A DNA stretch of 64,000 nucleotides from Acidobacteriaceae bacterium (GTDB taxonomy: Bacteria > Acidobacteriota > Terriglobia > Terriglobales > Acidobacteriaceae): contig PKXU01000088.1 in the NCBI GenBank assembly GCA_003132445.1, positions 105,942 to 169,941 on the forward strand, read 5' to 3'. The stretch's first letter is position 1; each line of letters starts with the position of its first letter. Position numbers and translations under genes: made by a program. Of this stretch, positions 52,735 to 61,622 are shown in pieces. The notes beneath the pieces were generated by a model that did not search any database, was not told the DNA's origin, and was given only the letters and a program-made list of their open reading frames with translations.

Positions 52735-53733
52735 ATGAAGTCCCGTCTTTTCCCTATGGCCCTAGCTGTCGCCGCGCTAGGTCTGTCGATCTCTCCCTTG
52801 AGCCTGAGCGCCAGCGCACGCGATGTGGTCCTGCCCGCCGGCACTCTTTTGCAATGCACCCTCAATGAACCCAATTTCTCCACAGCCACGGTCGCCGTCG
52901 GGGATCCCGTGCTCTGCCATCTGCGCGGCGTAACCGAATTCGGCCAGCAAGCTTTTCCCCGCGGGAGCTATTTAGTCGGTCACCTCGATTCAGCGAAAGA
53001 TCCGGGCCACTTCTGGGGCAAGGGATATCTCAAGATTCAATTCGACCGCATCGGCCTGCCCACGGGCGATCTCCCTCTGGAAGCCAAGGTCATTTCCACT
53101 CGCGGCTACAAGGTCGACAAGTCAGGCAAGATCGACGGCAAGGGCCACGCCACCCGCGATGTTGTCGAATGGCTGCTACCACCCCTGTGGCCCTGGAAGG
53201 TCATCATGCTGCCAGCGCGCGGTCCGCGTCCTATGCTGAAGGGCGAGACGGTGCTCAGCCTACGCCTGATGGACGACGTTCAAGTCCCGCAACTGGCGAA
53301 GACTTTTGGCCCGAACTGGCACTTCTTTACTCACGCTCAAAACGATTCCTACCAGCCGTCTGCCTACGATAGCGACGTACCGCAGCTCGCGGTGCGAACG
53401 GTTTCAGTCGCGGTGGGAACCAGCCAGCTCTCGGGTCAGGTTCAAGCGTCCTACGCCAGCGTCATCACGCGGACACTTCCGTCCACTAATGTCGCTCCTG
53501 GCATGCCCGTCTTCGTGCTGAACACCGGCACAGTGCTGGCGGTCAGCGGATACGGCTACCAAGACAGCCGTATCAGCTATTCCCTGGTCGGCGGCGGAAC
53601 AGGCGTAATCGATGCCAACGATATTGACTGGACCTCGACCACTCGCCTCAACGAAAAGCGCGGAGTTCGCCTGTCACTACACAATAGCCATGCCACCACC
53701 AGCCAAGCCGTCGCGGGAACGCCCGGCTTCTAA
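52735..53733 (+). CDS. Secreted protein of unknown function
   Basis: 332 residues from ATG 52735 (GAGGTGAAACT upstream) with a signal peptide (MKSRLFPMALAVAALGLSIS...SARD). The mature N-terminal half looks beta-rich: VLPAGTLLQCTLNEPNFSTA, PRGSYLVGHLDSAKDPGHFW, GYLKIQFDRIGLPTGDLPLEAKV. Patterns of this type (LPAGT...Cys) occur in acidobacterial exported proteins related in outline to VirB10/TrbI-like beta domains, but I cannot confirm that. The C-terminal half has no clear feature. A terminator follows after about 60 bases. Confidence 0.65.
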   Translation: MKSRLFPMALAVAALGLSISPLSLSASARDVVLPAGTLLQCTLNEPNFSTATVAVGDPVLCHLRGVTEFGQQAFPRGSYLVGHLDSAKDPGHFWGKGYLKIQFDRIGLPTGDLPLEAKVISTRGYKVDKSGKIDGKGHATRDVVEWLLPPLWPWKVIMLPARGPRPMLKGETVLSLRLMDDVQVPQLAKTFGPNWHFFTHAQNDSYQPSAYDSDVPQLAVRTVSVAVGTSQLSGQVQASYASVITRTLPSTNVAPGMPVFVLNTGTVLAVSGYGYQDSRISYSLVGGGTGVIDANDIDWTSTTRLNEKRGVRLSLHNSHATTSQAVAGTPGF

Positions 53734-53747
53734 AAATGCTCCTGTGG

Positions 53748-53790
53748 GGACAGCCGCCCTCGGCTGTCCGCCGAGCGCAGCTCGGCAAGG
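53748..53790. repeat. Two-hairpin repeat (GGACAGCCGCCCTCGGCTGTCC type)
   Basis: GGACAGCC-GCCCTC-GGCTGTCC followed by CCGAGC-GCA-GCTCGG. Same plan as 11171-11222, with different sequence in the first stem but the same second stem, so the two-stem form is conserved. Confidence 0.6.
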
Positions 53791-53794
53791 TTAT

Positions 53795-53826
53795 AAGCCG
53801 CCAGTGCAAGCTGGCGGCTTTTGTTT
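53795..53826 (+). terminator. Rho-independent terminator
   Basis: AAGCCGCCAG-TGCAAG-CTGGCGGCTT, a perfect 10-bp stem, followed by TTGTTTT. It ends the transcript of the secreted-protein gene at 52735-53733. Confidence 0.8.
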
Positions 53827-53929
53827 TGCCCCTTGCGGCATGCGCGCCGCCATAGAATCTAAACGCTGTCACCCCGCAGGATCTAAACGCCGTCACCCGG
53901 CAGCGAGGGGGGCAAGCAGCAGAAACGGA

Positions 53930-53996
53930 AAGGGCACGGCCTTCAGCCGTGCCGTAATCCGGCCGGCGCGTCGCGGCTTCAGCCGCTGTGGGTCTT
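53930..53996. repeat. GCACGGC-TTCA-GCCGTGC and related hairpin repeats
   Basis: GCACGGCcTTCAGCCGTGC, then GCGGCTTCAGCCGC. Short palindromes with a TTCA centre, as in GGCATGCC-TTCA-GGCATGCC near 34.1 kb. They fill the gap before the NIPSNAP gene together with the degenerate ATCTAAACGCCGTCACCC pair at about 53855-53900. Confidence 0.55.
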
Positions 53997-54065
53997 CAGC
54001 ACTAGTAAATTCCTCACGAGCCTTTGCGCCCGTGTGACGGCATTTCTTCTGTTAGAATCCCTCGC

Positions 54066-54497
54066 GTGAAAAGACGAACACTGCTCCAGGCACTTCCTGC
54101 CACATTCTTTTCCGCGTCTCTTAGGGCTCAAGGGAACAGCGCCGATCCCGCACACGACCCGATCGGCGTCTACGAACTCCGCGTCTATCACGCCGCAGCA
54201 GGAAAATTGCCAGAACTGCTGGCCCGCTTCCGCGATCACACGATGAAGATTTTCGACCGTCATGGCATCAAGAGCGTCGCTTATTGGACGCCGATCGATG
54301 AGCCGGAGAAGAGCAATACGCTGATCTACATCCTTTATCACCCCAGCCGCGAAGCCGCGACGGCGAACTGGAAATCCTTCCAGGACGATCCTGAGTGGAA
54401 GAGTGTCCGTGACAAATCCGAAGCCAACGGCAAGCTCGTCGACAAAGTTGACTCTACTTTCATGGCCCTCACCGACTTTTCTCCGCGATTGCTCTAG
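54066..54497 (+). CDS. Exported NIPSNAP-family protein
   Basis: 143 residues from GTG 54066 (VKRRTLLQALPATFFSASLR), with a short basic-hydrophobic signal of the Tat/Sec kind (KRRTLLQALP). The rest is a NIPSNAP/dimeric alpha-beta barrel domain: GVYELRVYHAAAGKLPELLARFRDHTMKIF, YWTPIDEPEKSNTLIYILYHPSREAAT, WKSFQDDPEWKSV. NIPSNAP domains occur in small proteins of unclear, possibly enzymatic or signalling, function. Confidence 0.82.
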   Translation: MKRRTLLQALPATFFSASLRAQGNSADPAHDPIGVYELRVYHAAAGKLPELLARFRDHTMKIFDRHGIKSVAYWTPIDEPEKSNTLIYILYHPSREAATANWKSFQDDPEWKSVRDKSEANGKLVDKVDSTFMALTDFSPRLL

Positions 54498-54633
54498 GAC
54501 GGATAGCGTGCCGCTCAATCCAGCAAAGTCTCGAGCCAAGCCCGCTCGGCAATCATAGGTTTGATTCTTGCGACTTCCAGCCGCCGAGCCTCATCTTAGA
54601 AAGGTTCCCAATATTTATCGAGGACGGTCCGCT

Positions 54634-55008
54634 ATGCGCAAAATCAACGTCGCCGAGAAGTTCTCCAAGATTTCCGAATACTACAAACCGCACATCGCCG
54701 GCGAACTCAACGGCCAAATGATTAAGCTGGTCAAAGCCAACACTGAATTCGTTTGGCATCATCACGACCACGAAGACGAAATGTTCCTGGTCGTGAAAGG
54801 CCGCTTCCGCATGGAGTTCAAAGAGGCCGATGCACGCGAACGTCAGGAATGGATTGAAACTGGCGAATTCATCATCGTCCCTCGCGGCGTCGAACATCGC
54901 CCCGTCGCCGAAGAAGAATGCTGGATCATGCTCTTCGAACCCGCGTCCACGCTAAACACCGGCAACGTGACCAACAAACTCACCCAACCCCAATTGGAGC
55001 ACGTGTAA
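54634..55008 (+). CDS. Cupin-domain protein
   Basis: 124 residues from ATG 54634. One cupin barrel with both motifs: WHHHDHEDEMFLVVKGRFRM (metal-binding His, His, Glu) and PRGVEHRPVAEEEC (second His). No signal peptide. Single-cupin proteins of this kind bind metal and act as isomerases, dioxygenases or sensors; the sequence does not say which. A frame upstream of the ATG has no family character. Followed by a glutaredoxin gene on the same strand. Confidence 0.88.
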   Translation: MRKINVAEKFSKISEYYKPHIAGELNGQMIKLVKANTEFVWHHHDHEDEMFLVVKGRFRMEFKEADARERQEWIETGEFIIVPRGVEHRPVAEEECWIMLFEPASTLNTGNVTNKLTQPQLEHV

Positions 55009-55052
55009 AATCAATCGCCAGTCAACCTGAATCGCTGGCATAAACTAGAGCT

Positions 55053-55310
55053 ATGGATCTCACCGTCTATTCGGCCGCATGGTGCCCCGACTGCCGCGAA
55101 GCCAAACGCTTCCTCGCCAAGCACGACATTCCCTATAAAGAAATCGACGTCGAAACCACCCCCGGCGCCGTCGACGAAATCATTAAGCGCACGGGCAAAC
55201 GGGCCATCCCCCAATTCGTCATCGATGGCGAATGGGTCCAGCCCTACCGCCCCGGTCAAGGCTTCCTCTACGAAGCCATGTCCAAGCGCCTGGGAATCAA
55301 GACCCCATAG
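55053..55310 (+). CDS. Glutaredoxin-like thiol-disulfide protein
   Basis: 85 residues of the glutaredoxin fold with active site WCPDC (about residues 10-14), then FLAKHDIPYKEIDVETT, the cis-Pro IPQFVIDGEWVQ, and a C-terminal FLYEAMSKRLGI. CPDC differs from classic CPYC and is found in mycoredoxin/NrdH-like proteins. Cytoplasmic. It follows the cupin gene by 44 bases, possibly in one transcript. Confidence 0.9.
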   Translation: MDLTVYSAAWCPDCREAKRFLAKHDIPYKEIDVETTPGAVDEIIKRTGKRAIPQFVIDGEWVQPYRPGQGFLYEAMSKRLGIKTP

Positions 55311-55536
55311 CCCTCTGGTTTACCCAGTGAACCTCAGTGCCCTCTGTGGTTAAAGGTTCTGGTCTTGAGTTTGACTCCCCTAGATATCGCCCGGACATCA
55401 TCTTCGGTACCGTAGTAAACCCCGCCCAGACCGACGAAGATAAGCACTCCAAGTCTTCGGCTATTTCGGTGTATTTTGCCGTAAATAGCTGAAAAACAGC
55501 GACTTGGCGTAGAAATTGAGGCCCCCGTCGACGCTT

Positions 55537-56544
55537 ATGGCCGAAACTCAGATCAATCAGACTCCGGTTTCGCTTCAGCCGCCGGCGCAGACGCAGGAAT
55601 CCAGCATCGTCAGCGATAGCTGGCAGCAGACTGTGCAAACGGTGCTCGGAGTCGTCCTGCTTCTGGGAACCCTCGCCATGGTCCATTACTATTCACCCAC
55701 GGCCACGCTGGCCCAGCCGCCCGGCGATCTCACACTGCAAAAACAAGTTCACGAACTGACCGCTCAGGTCGAGCAATTACAACAAGACCAGGCCATGCCC
55801 GCCGTCGTGCTGAACCGCTATCGCAATTCCATCGGCTACATTTATGGCGTCTATCAAGTCGGCTTCGCCAACCAGCCACCGCTGGTTCGCGCCCGCGTTT
55901 CGGGTACAGGATTTTTAGTCGGCAATGGCCTCATGGCAACCAACCGCCACGTCGCCGAGCCCTGGTACGAAGACTCCGAAGCCGAGAAGTTCATCGATCA
56001 GGGAGCTACCGGGATGATCGAAAGCCTGGTGGTATTTTTCCCGGGTTCTCCTACGCCCGTAACCTTATCGCCCGCGTCGGTCTCGAAGACTTCTGATCTG
56101 GCCATCCTGCACGTGGAAGACCTGGCAGCCATCCGCTCTCTGCCCATACTTCCCCTGGCAAAGTCGGCCGGTTCTCCCGGTCAACTTGTCACTGTGATTG
56201 GCTATCCCATGGGGATTGCCGGCATGGTCGCCAAGTCCCCCAGCGGCATTTACGAGCGCATGGCTTACCGCCCCAACGACATCAGCGCAGCCAGCGAGTT
56301 GGCCGCGTTGTCTCTCATTCGTCCCTCCACCACTTTTGGACATCTCGGCGATGTAGTCGGAGAAAAGCTGATCTACGATGCGCCCACCGCACACGGCGGA
56401 AGCGGCGGTCCGGTCTTCAACACCCGAGGCGAGGTCATCGGTGTCAACTCCGCTTATATGGACGGATTTTCCGGAGGAACCATCGGAGTCTCCGTCGACT
56501 CCCTCCGTCCCTTACTGCAAGAAGCCCAGAAATCCCAGAACTGA
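55537..56544 (+). CDS. Membrane-anchored trypsin-like serine protease
   Basis: 335 residues from ATG 55537. A single N-terminal TM helix (TVQTVLGVVLLLGTLAMVHYY) and a short coiled-coil linker (LQKQVHELTAQVEQLQQDQ) lead to a chymotrypsin-fold domain. The triad is visible: His in NGLMATNRHVAEPW, Asp in KTSDLAILHVEDL, Ser in APTAHGGSGGPVFNTRGEV. No PDZ domain follows, so it is not a full DegP. The active site faces the periplasm. Confidence 0.88.
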   Translation: MAETQINQTPVSLQPPAQTQESSIVSDSWQQTVQTVLGVVLLLGTLAMVHYYSPTATLAQPPGDLTLQKQVHELTAQVEQLQQDQAMPAVVLNRYRNSIGYIYGVYQVGFANQPPLVRARVSGTGFLVGNGLMATNRHVAEPWYEDSEAEKFIDQGATGMIESLVVFFPGSPTPVTLSPASVSKTSDLAILHVEDLAAIRSLPILPLAKSAGSPGQLVTVIGYPMGIAGMVAKSPSGIYERMAYRPNDISAASELAALSLIRPSTTFGHLGDVVGEKLIYDAPTAHGGSGGPVFNTRGEVIGVNSAYMDGFSGGTIGVSVDSLRPLLQEAQKSQN

Positions 56545-56820
56545 ATCCCGCACAAAAAGCGCCGCCGTCGAACATGGGCATCCCGCGTCACGAAAGCCTT
56601 GGGCCCGCCGAGTAGTTAAGATGTGGTGAAACAACAAAATATCTGCTTGACTGCGAGTAGAACTTACTCAGGCCAGTTATCCAAGTTACGAGAATCCCAC
56701 GCGCGAAGTAATTGTCATTCGCCAGAACTTCACCCACAAAACAATTGGACATACCGTGGCTCCGGTGTATGATGCTGCCGTCCGAATCGCCGCATCTTTG
56801 GAAATCGGGAGGAGGAACCT

Positions 56821-57702
56821 ATGAGTCGTTTCCTAATTGTCCCGGTCGCAGCAATGTTTTTCTTTTGCCTGGCATTTATTGTTCCCGTGAGAGCGTCGGC
56901 CGGAGTAACCACCGGAAAGGCCATCTGTCCCCAGGGAAAGATAGAGAAGATGGGCAACGGGGTAGGTTGCGTGATTCAGCTCCCAGTCCGTCCGCCGGGC
57001 CACGGCGGCGGCAGCAATCCCAACGATTGGGGAATGTGTGGCGTTCTGAACTTGTCGGCAAATTTCGGTCCTCCTACTGTGGCGCGAATCATCGTCGACC
57101 CGAGCGGCTATTATGCGGTCGAGCTGGTAGGTTTTACCGCAAGCGTGATACCGACCTTAGACTGGACATGCGTACTTTTCTCGGACTTCAAACGAGTGCC
57201 CGCTGTCTCGGAGGCGCGCTCTGTCGTGCCACCGTCTTATGACGGCCACGGCGGAGGCAGCGAAAATATTGCGGCCTCCCCGAAGAACGCTTGCATCTGG
57301 GCGGGTCTTTCCGGCAACTTGGAGACAATAATACCGACTCAGGATAATGGTGCGTTTGGCTACGCGTATGCGCAATATGTTGGACCAGACACTGTCATCG
57401 GGTCACAGAATGTCACGACTTATGCGTTCTGTAGCGGCTATGCGGCCGCAAGCTGGACAGGCTGGAAGTATTTCCATCACGGCGTTGGTTACTATGACCC
57501 TTTGCATGTTACATCGATAGGGGTCAACGATACGCATTACTGGTGCTACATGGATCGAATCCAGGCCAACTTGCTATACCCAAATTACTCCGTCGGACCT
57601 ATCAGCGCCGGCCTCAGCCTTTCTGGCGGCAATTACAGTATGGATGCTACTCCTGCTGGGGGTGTGTACGTGAACTACAACTGCTTGCCACTCGAGCAAT
57701 GA
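56821..57702 (+). CDS. Secreted protein of unknown function
   Basis: 293 residues after a strong GGGAGGAGGAACCT ribosome site. Signal peptide MSRFLIVPVAAMFFFCLAFIVPVRASA. The mature part is Cys-rich (about 9 Cys, e.g. GVGCVIQLPV, MCGVLNLS, WTCVLFSDF, AFCSGYAAAS, YWCYMDRIQ), with Gly/His-rich HGGGS stretches and many aromatic residues. Not a family I recognise; disulfides are likely, as in exported domains. Confidence 0.6.
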   Translation: MSRFLIVPVAAMFFFCLAFIVPVRASAGVTTGKAICPQGKIEKMGNGVGCVIQLPVRPPGHGGGSNPNDWGMCGVLNLSANFGPPTVARIIVDPSGYYAVELVGFTASVIPTLDWTCVLFSDFKRVPAVSEARSVVPPSYDGHGGGSENIAASPKNACIWAGLSGNLETIIPTQDNGAFGYAYAQYVGPDTVIGSQNVTTYAFCSGYAAASWTGWKYFHHGVGYYDPLHVTSIGVNDTHYWCYMDRIQANLLYPNYSVGPISAGLSLSGGNYSMDATPAGGVYVNYNCLPLEQ

Positions 57703-57847
57703 GTTACGTTATTGTTGAAACGCGATCCGCAAGAAATAAGGGCAAGAAATCACTTAGATTGGCTGAATGGCAGCCTGCGCAGAGTGCGTGAGCTAACCCG
57801 CTATTCCCTTTGTGTTGTCACGTGACAAAATGCTGCAGGCGCCCGTC

Positions 57848-59644
57848 TCAGCTCTCGCCAAATTCGCGGTACCTTTCCAGAACGTCGCGCTGCGAGATCA
57901 CGCCTTCGAGCTGGCGGAAGTCAGCTCGGCTCACCACCGGCACCAGCGGCCACCGGTCCACGTATCGCAACGCCGTCTCCAGCGGCAGATCAGGATGTAA
58001 AGCTGGAATCGGCGCGCTCGCCAACACCGATACCAAACTAGCTCCGCCCTTTCCGTCTGCAGCCAGCGTACGAAGTTGTTCTTTGGTCACGCTGCTCCAG
58101 CCGCTCGGGCTCAGCCGAACCATCATTTCGTCGGCCTTCGCAGGCTCCGCCGCCAGCCACGCCTGCTCGACCGTTCCCTGTGCATCGAGCACCGGACCAT
58201 CCACCGGACGCATCGCATCTTCCACGTGCAGAATGCCCTCTTCGCGTTGTTCTTCCATCGACGGCAATTCCAGCCCATCCTGCCGGGTCAAAGCGTCAAA
58301 GATGGCAATCGGCTGCAATCCGCGTGAAATCACATAAGCAATCGTATTCGCCACGATCACCGGCAGAATGATCGAGTAATTTCCGCTCACCTCCAGCACC
58401 ATGAACACCGATGTCATCGGCGCGCGCAAGAATCCTGCGAATAAAACTCCCATGCCCACCAGCGCATAAGTCCCCGGCGAGCCAGTCAGGTGCGGCATAA
58501 AAACATGCTCCGCTCCTCCCACCGCTGCGCCCAGCATGGCGCCAATAAACAAAGTCGGTGCGAACATTCCTCCCGGCGTTCCGCTCACAAACGAAAGCAG
58601 CGTAGCCACAATCTTCAACCCCGCCAGCATGGCCAGAAATTGCCACGTGAAGCGCCCGTGCATCGCCTCATCCATCGCCTCGTAACCGGCCCCCATTACC
58701 TGCGGCGCGCCCAGCCACGCAATTACTCCAATGAGCAGTCCTGCCACTGCCGGCTGAAAATATTGCGTCCATAGCGGCAGTGCTTTGAACTTCGGACGCA
58801 ACGTGGAAATGCCCGTCGAAAATACTACCGCAGCCAATCCTCCTACCACTCCCAGAATTGCGTACGCAATCAGCTCCGAAGGCCGTTCCAACTGCACCGC
58901 CGGAATTCTGAATAAAGATTCCGACCCCAGGAAGGCCCGCATGACCACCACGCTCGACACTGCCGAGAGCACCACTGAGCCCAGAATTCCCGCCGTCCAA
59001 CGCCCAATGACTTCCTCAATGACGAACAGCACCGCCGAGATCGGTGCGTTGAACGCCGCCGCCAGTCCCGCCGCAGCCCCCACTGGCGCAATCAGTCGCA
59101 TGCGATCCCGCGACAATCGCATCTGCCGTCCCAGCACCGAGGCCAGGCAGGCTCCAATCTGCAGCGACGGATCTTCCGGCCCCAACGAATGCCCCGATCC
59201 AATCGCCAACGCCGCGGTAATAAATTTTCCGATCGCGGTGCGAAACGGAATATAGCCGTTGTAGATATACAGCGCCGCCTTCGTTTGGTTCACTCCGCTG
59301 CCGCGAGCCAGCGGAAAGACATGAATCACCAGCACCGCAATCACCAGCCCCGCCAGCGTAGGCGCCAGCAAAAGACGTGTCGGCGAAAGTACCGCTCCCG
59401 ATCCCAGCAAATACAGCCGGCACCACCCAATCGCAAAGCGAAAACACACCACTGCCAGTCCGGAAAAAATGCCGATGAATACCGAGAGAATCAAAAAGAA
59501 TCGTTCTTCTCGAAAAACCGATTTCAAAAGCGCCTTCGGCGAATGCCCGTTCACCGGGCGAGTGACCACCGGCTGGTCGCTATCGATTACGACCCGGTCA
59601 AGCGCAGAGTCCGTCACCGCTTCAGAATTTATTTCGGGGTCCAC
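57848..59644 (-). CDS. CLC-type voltage-gated chloride channel/transporter with CBS-like tail
   Basis: 598 residues. CLC motifs: GSGVNQTK (Ser selectivity region), GSGHSLGPEDPSLQIGACLAS (the G-x-E-x-P site: here PEDPS in place of the usual GREGP, the gating Glu kept), and GTPGGMFAPTLFIGAMLGA (GxFxP). About 17 membrane helices, then a cytoplasmic C-terminus (about 455-598) with CBS-like halves (VEDAMRPVDGPVL, WPLVPVVSRADFRQLEGVISQRDVLERY). Its ATG lies 2 bases after the stop of the TPR gene upstream, so they form an operon. Confidence 0.92.
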   Translation of the reverse strand: MDPEINSEAVTDSALDRVVIDSDQPVVTRPVNGHSPKALLKSVFREERFFLILSVFIGIFSGLAVVCFRFAIGWCRLYLLGSGAVLSPTRLLLAPTLAGLVIAVLVIHVFPLARGSGVNQTKAALYIYNGYIPFRTAIGKFITAALAIGSGHSLGPEDPSLQIGACLASVLGRQMRLSRDRMRLIAPVGAAAGLAAAFNAPISAVLFVIEEVIGRWTAGILGSVVLSAVSSVVVMRAFLGSESLFRIPAVQLERPSELIAYAILGVVGGLAAVVFSTGISTLRPKFKALPLWTQYFQPAVAGLLIGVIAWLGAPQVMGAGYEAMDEAMHGRFTWQFLAMLAGLKIVATLLSFVSGTPGGMFAPTLFIGAMLGAAVGGAEHVFMPHLTGSPGTYALVGMGVLFAGFLRAPMTSVFMVLEVSGNYSIILPVIVANTIAYVISRGLQPIAIFDALTRQDGLELPSMEEQREEGILHVEDAMRPVDGPVLDAQGTVEQAWLAAEPAKADEMMVRLSPSGWSSVTKEQLRTLAADGKGGASLVSVLASAPIPALHPDLPLETALRYVDRWPLVPVVSRADFRQLEGVISQRDVLERYREFGES

Positions 59645-59646
59645 TC

Positions 59647-60816
59647 TTAGCTTCCTTCGTGCAGTTTTGCGATCAACAGCAGCGCCAGATCCGCGCCCTC
59701 TGGAGTTCCACAGGTCGCGTTGGTTTGACGTTCGATTCGGAACACCAGATCCATCGCCTCTTCCACCAGGTCTGGATCGCGCCGCAAGTTCCCGGCACTA
59801 ATCTGCGGCTTCATCTTCGCCCAGCTATCCGCCAAAGTGGCCTGCGCCCCGACCGGCATCGCGCTCGAACTCGTCATCCCACAGGATTTCAGCCGCTGCC
59901 CTGCCGTTTCAAAAGCATCCACGACTATATCGTCGCGATGCGCCACCGAAATCTGCCGGCGGAACGGATCCATTCGCAGCACCTCCTCGGTGGTCTTCAG
60001 CAAATCTTCGCTCTTCGTGTCGCCAGCGTTGCTGGCCACTGCCTCCTGCAAGTAGCGCTCAGCCAGCGGATAACGCCCTAACTGAAAGGCGGCCAATCCT
60101 GCGCCCGCCAGGGCCGCCATATTGTGCGGATCGGATTTTAGGGCCATGTGATACGCACCCAGCGCATGTTCATAATCCTGGGCTCGCACAAAAAGATCGC
60201 CCGCGTGTTCCTGCTGCGCGGCGTCGTCGCCCAAATTTTGCTCCAGCGCAATCAACTCCGCTTGCGCTTCCGCGGTAGAGTGAATGCGCAACAAATACTC
60301 GATCAGTTCCACTCGCGTGTCACGCCGTTTCCCCTCCTGATCGCCAGGCCAGACCGCATAAATCGCATTGTTGTAGTAACGTTGAGCCTGTTCCGTTCGA
60401 CCGCGTTGCGCCGCGATCCGGGCCAACTCCAAATTCACTACGCCATCTTCCGGTTGACGGTCCCACAGGTTTACCAGGTAGGAATACGCTTCGTCGGTCC
60501 GCTTTAATCCAATCAAAGCCTCGGCGAGAGTAAGTTGGTAGCCGTAGTTGTCCCGCGAATAAAGCAGCGCGGAGCGCGATTCGTTCATGGCACTGACGAA
60601 ATTCCCCGCCTTCAGATCCCCAACCGCGCGATTGAACCACCGGCTCCCCAGAGCGTTCCGCTGCGTATGATAGGCTCGCGACAATCCCGCCGTGGCCAGG
60701 AAAAACATCACTCCCAACCCCGCCACCAGAGCCAGCATCACCGGCTGTTGCCGGAAATAAAGGCGCACATCCATGCGCCTGGGAGCGGCCTTCTTTTCCT
60801 CTTGCGCTTCCATCAT
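59647..60816 (-). CDS. Membrane-anchored TPR protein
   Basis: 389 residues: an N-terminal TM helix (QQPVMLALVAGLGVMFFLATAGL) and TPR-like helical repeats about 55-270 (YQLTLAEALIGLKRTDEAYSYL, LARIAAQRGRTEQAQRYYNNAI, ALGAYHMALKSDPHNMAALAGAG). The C-terminal about 110 residues have Cys and charged helices with no known domain. It lies directly upstream of the CLC gene in one unit; a role as a partner or scaffold is inferred. Confidence 0.82.
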   Translation of the reverse strand: MMEAQEEKKAAPRRMDVRLYFRQQPVMLALVAGLGVMFFLATAGLSRAYHTQRNALGSRWFNRAVGDLKAGNFVSAMNESRSALLYSRDNYGYQLTLAEALIGLKRTDEAYSYLVNLWDRQPEDGVVNLELARIAAQRGRTEQAQRYYNNAIYAVWPGDQEGKRRDTRVELIEYLLRIHSTAEAQAELIALEQNLGDDAAQQEHAGDLFVRAQDYEHALGAYHMALKSDPHNMAALAGAGLAAFQLGRYPLAERYLQEAVASNAGDTKSEDLLKTTEEVLRMDPFRRQISVAHRDDIVVDAFETAGQRLKSCGMTSSSAMPVGAQATLADSWAKMKPQISAGNLRRDPDLVEEAMDLVFRIERQTNATCGTPEGADLALLLIAKLHEGS

Positions 60817-60867
60817 CTATGACTACTATGCGGAAAATTAAAGCGGAATTGCAATCCCGCCGGAAGC

Positions 60868-60955
60868 CGGCGTCATCCTGAACGGAGCCGTTTCTCAGGC
60901 GAAGTGAAGGATCTCCCAGTCCTCAACCTCGTCATTCCGACCGGAGCGCACATCA
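60868..60955. repeat. Dispersed TCATCCTGAGCG-type repeat
   Basis: GTCATCCTGAACGGAGCC, then GTTTCTCAGGCGAAGTGAAG, GATCTCCC, then GTCATTCCGACCGGAGCGCA. One complete copy followed by the start of another, between the TPR and DUF2127 genes. Confidence 0.65.
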
Positions 60956-61429
60956 TCGCGCGGCGCCTCGAGTCCGAATGTGCCTCTCCGTTCGAATGTG
61001 ATAAATCAGATATCCCACAATCGCAACATTAATCACCAGCGCGCCAACTTTTACCGCGCTCGGATGCCGGTGTATCTCATAAATCTCCACCGGAACCAGG
61101 CTGCCTGTAATAATCACTGTTAGCCATTCACCCCAGCGTTTCTTCAGCCACAAACCAGTCCCTTCCGCTAAGAACAATCCAGCATAGAAAAAGCTTCCCA
61201 GCCCCAGTTTCTTGATCTGTTCAGGCCGCAGATGCGCCGCCTTCGCCAGCGCCGCATCCACAAACCGATTCCCCGGAGCCAGTTTCAACGCTTCCGCCCA
61301 ATGTTCTGCCATCCCGCCCACATCTCGATGCAGTAATTTGAAAGCTCCCACGCCGAGCGCAATCAGCGTCGCGCATTTGAAAAACTTGAACACCGCAATC
61401 AACCGCAAAAACGTTTCATCATTTTTCAT
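60953..61429 (-). CDS. DUF2127 membrane protein
   Basis: 158 residues with about four TM helices: FKFFKCATLIALGVGAFKLL, LGLGSFFYAGLFLAEGTGLWL, GEWLTVIITGSLVPVEIYEI, VKVGALVINVAIVGYLIYHI. The family pattern (FKFxK, GLWLKKRWGEWL) matches DUF2127, widespread and of unknown function. The start M-K-N-D-E-T-F fits. Divergent from the TonB-receptor-like gene. Confidence 0.88.
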   Translation of the reverse strand: MKNDETFLRLIAVFKFFKCATLIALGVGAFKLLHRDVGGMAEHWAEALKLAPGNRFVDAALAKAAHLRPEQIKKLGLGSFFYAGLFLAEGTGLWLKKRWGEWLTVIITGSLVPVEIYEIHRHPSAVKVGALVINVAIVGYLIYHIRTERHIRTRGAAR

Positions 61430-61622
61430 GTAAGACCCGCGTAGGGACGCGGTTGGACACTAAACTACCCCGCAAGGTTGGCAACAATCCAAAAAAAATG
61501 CAGTGGCTTGCGTTCAAAAGAGAGTCGCCGCCGGCTCCTGCGCTAAACCTTCCTTTGGAGCGCCCCACGAATGCACCACTCTCCCCCAAACCAGTAAGCC
61601 CCGTCCGGCATCCGACAGTAAA

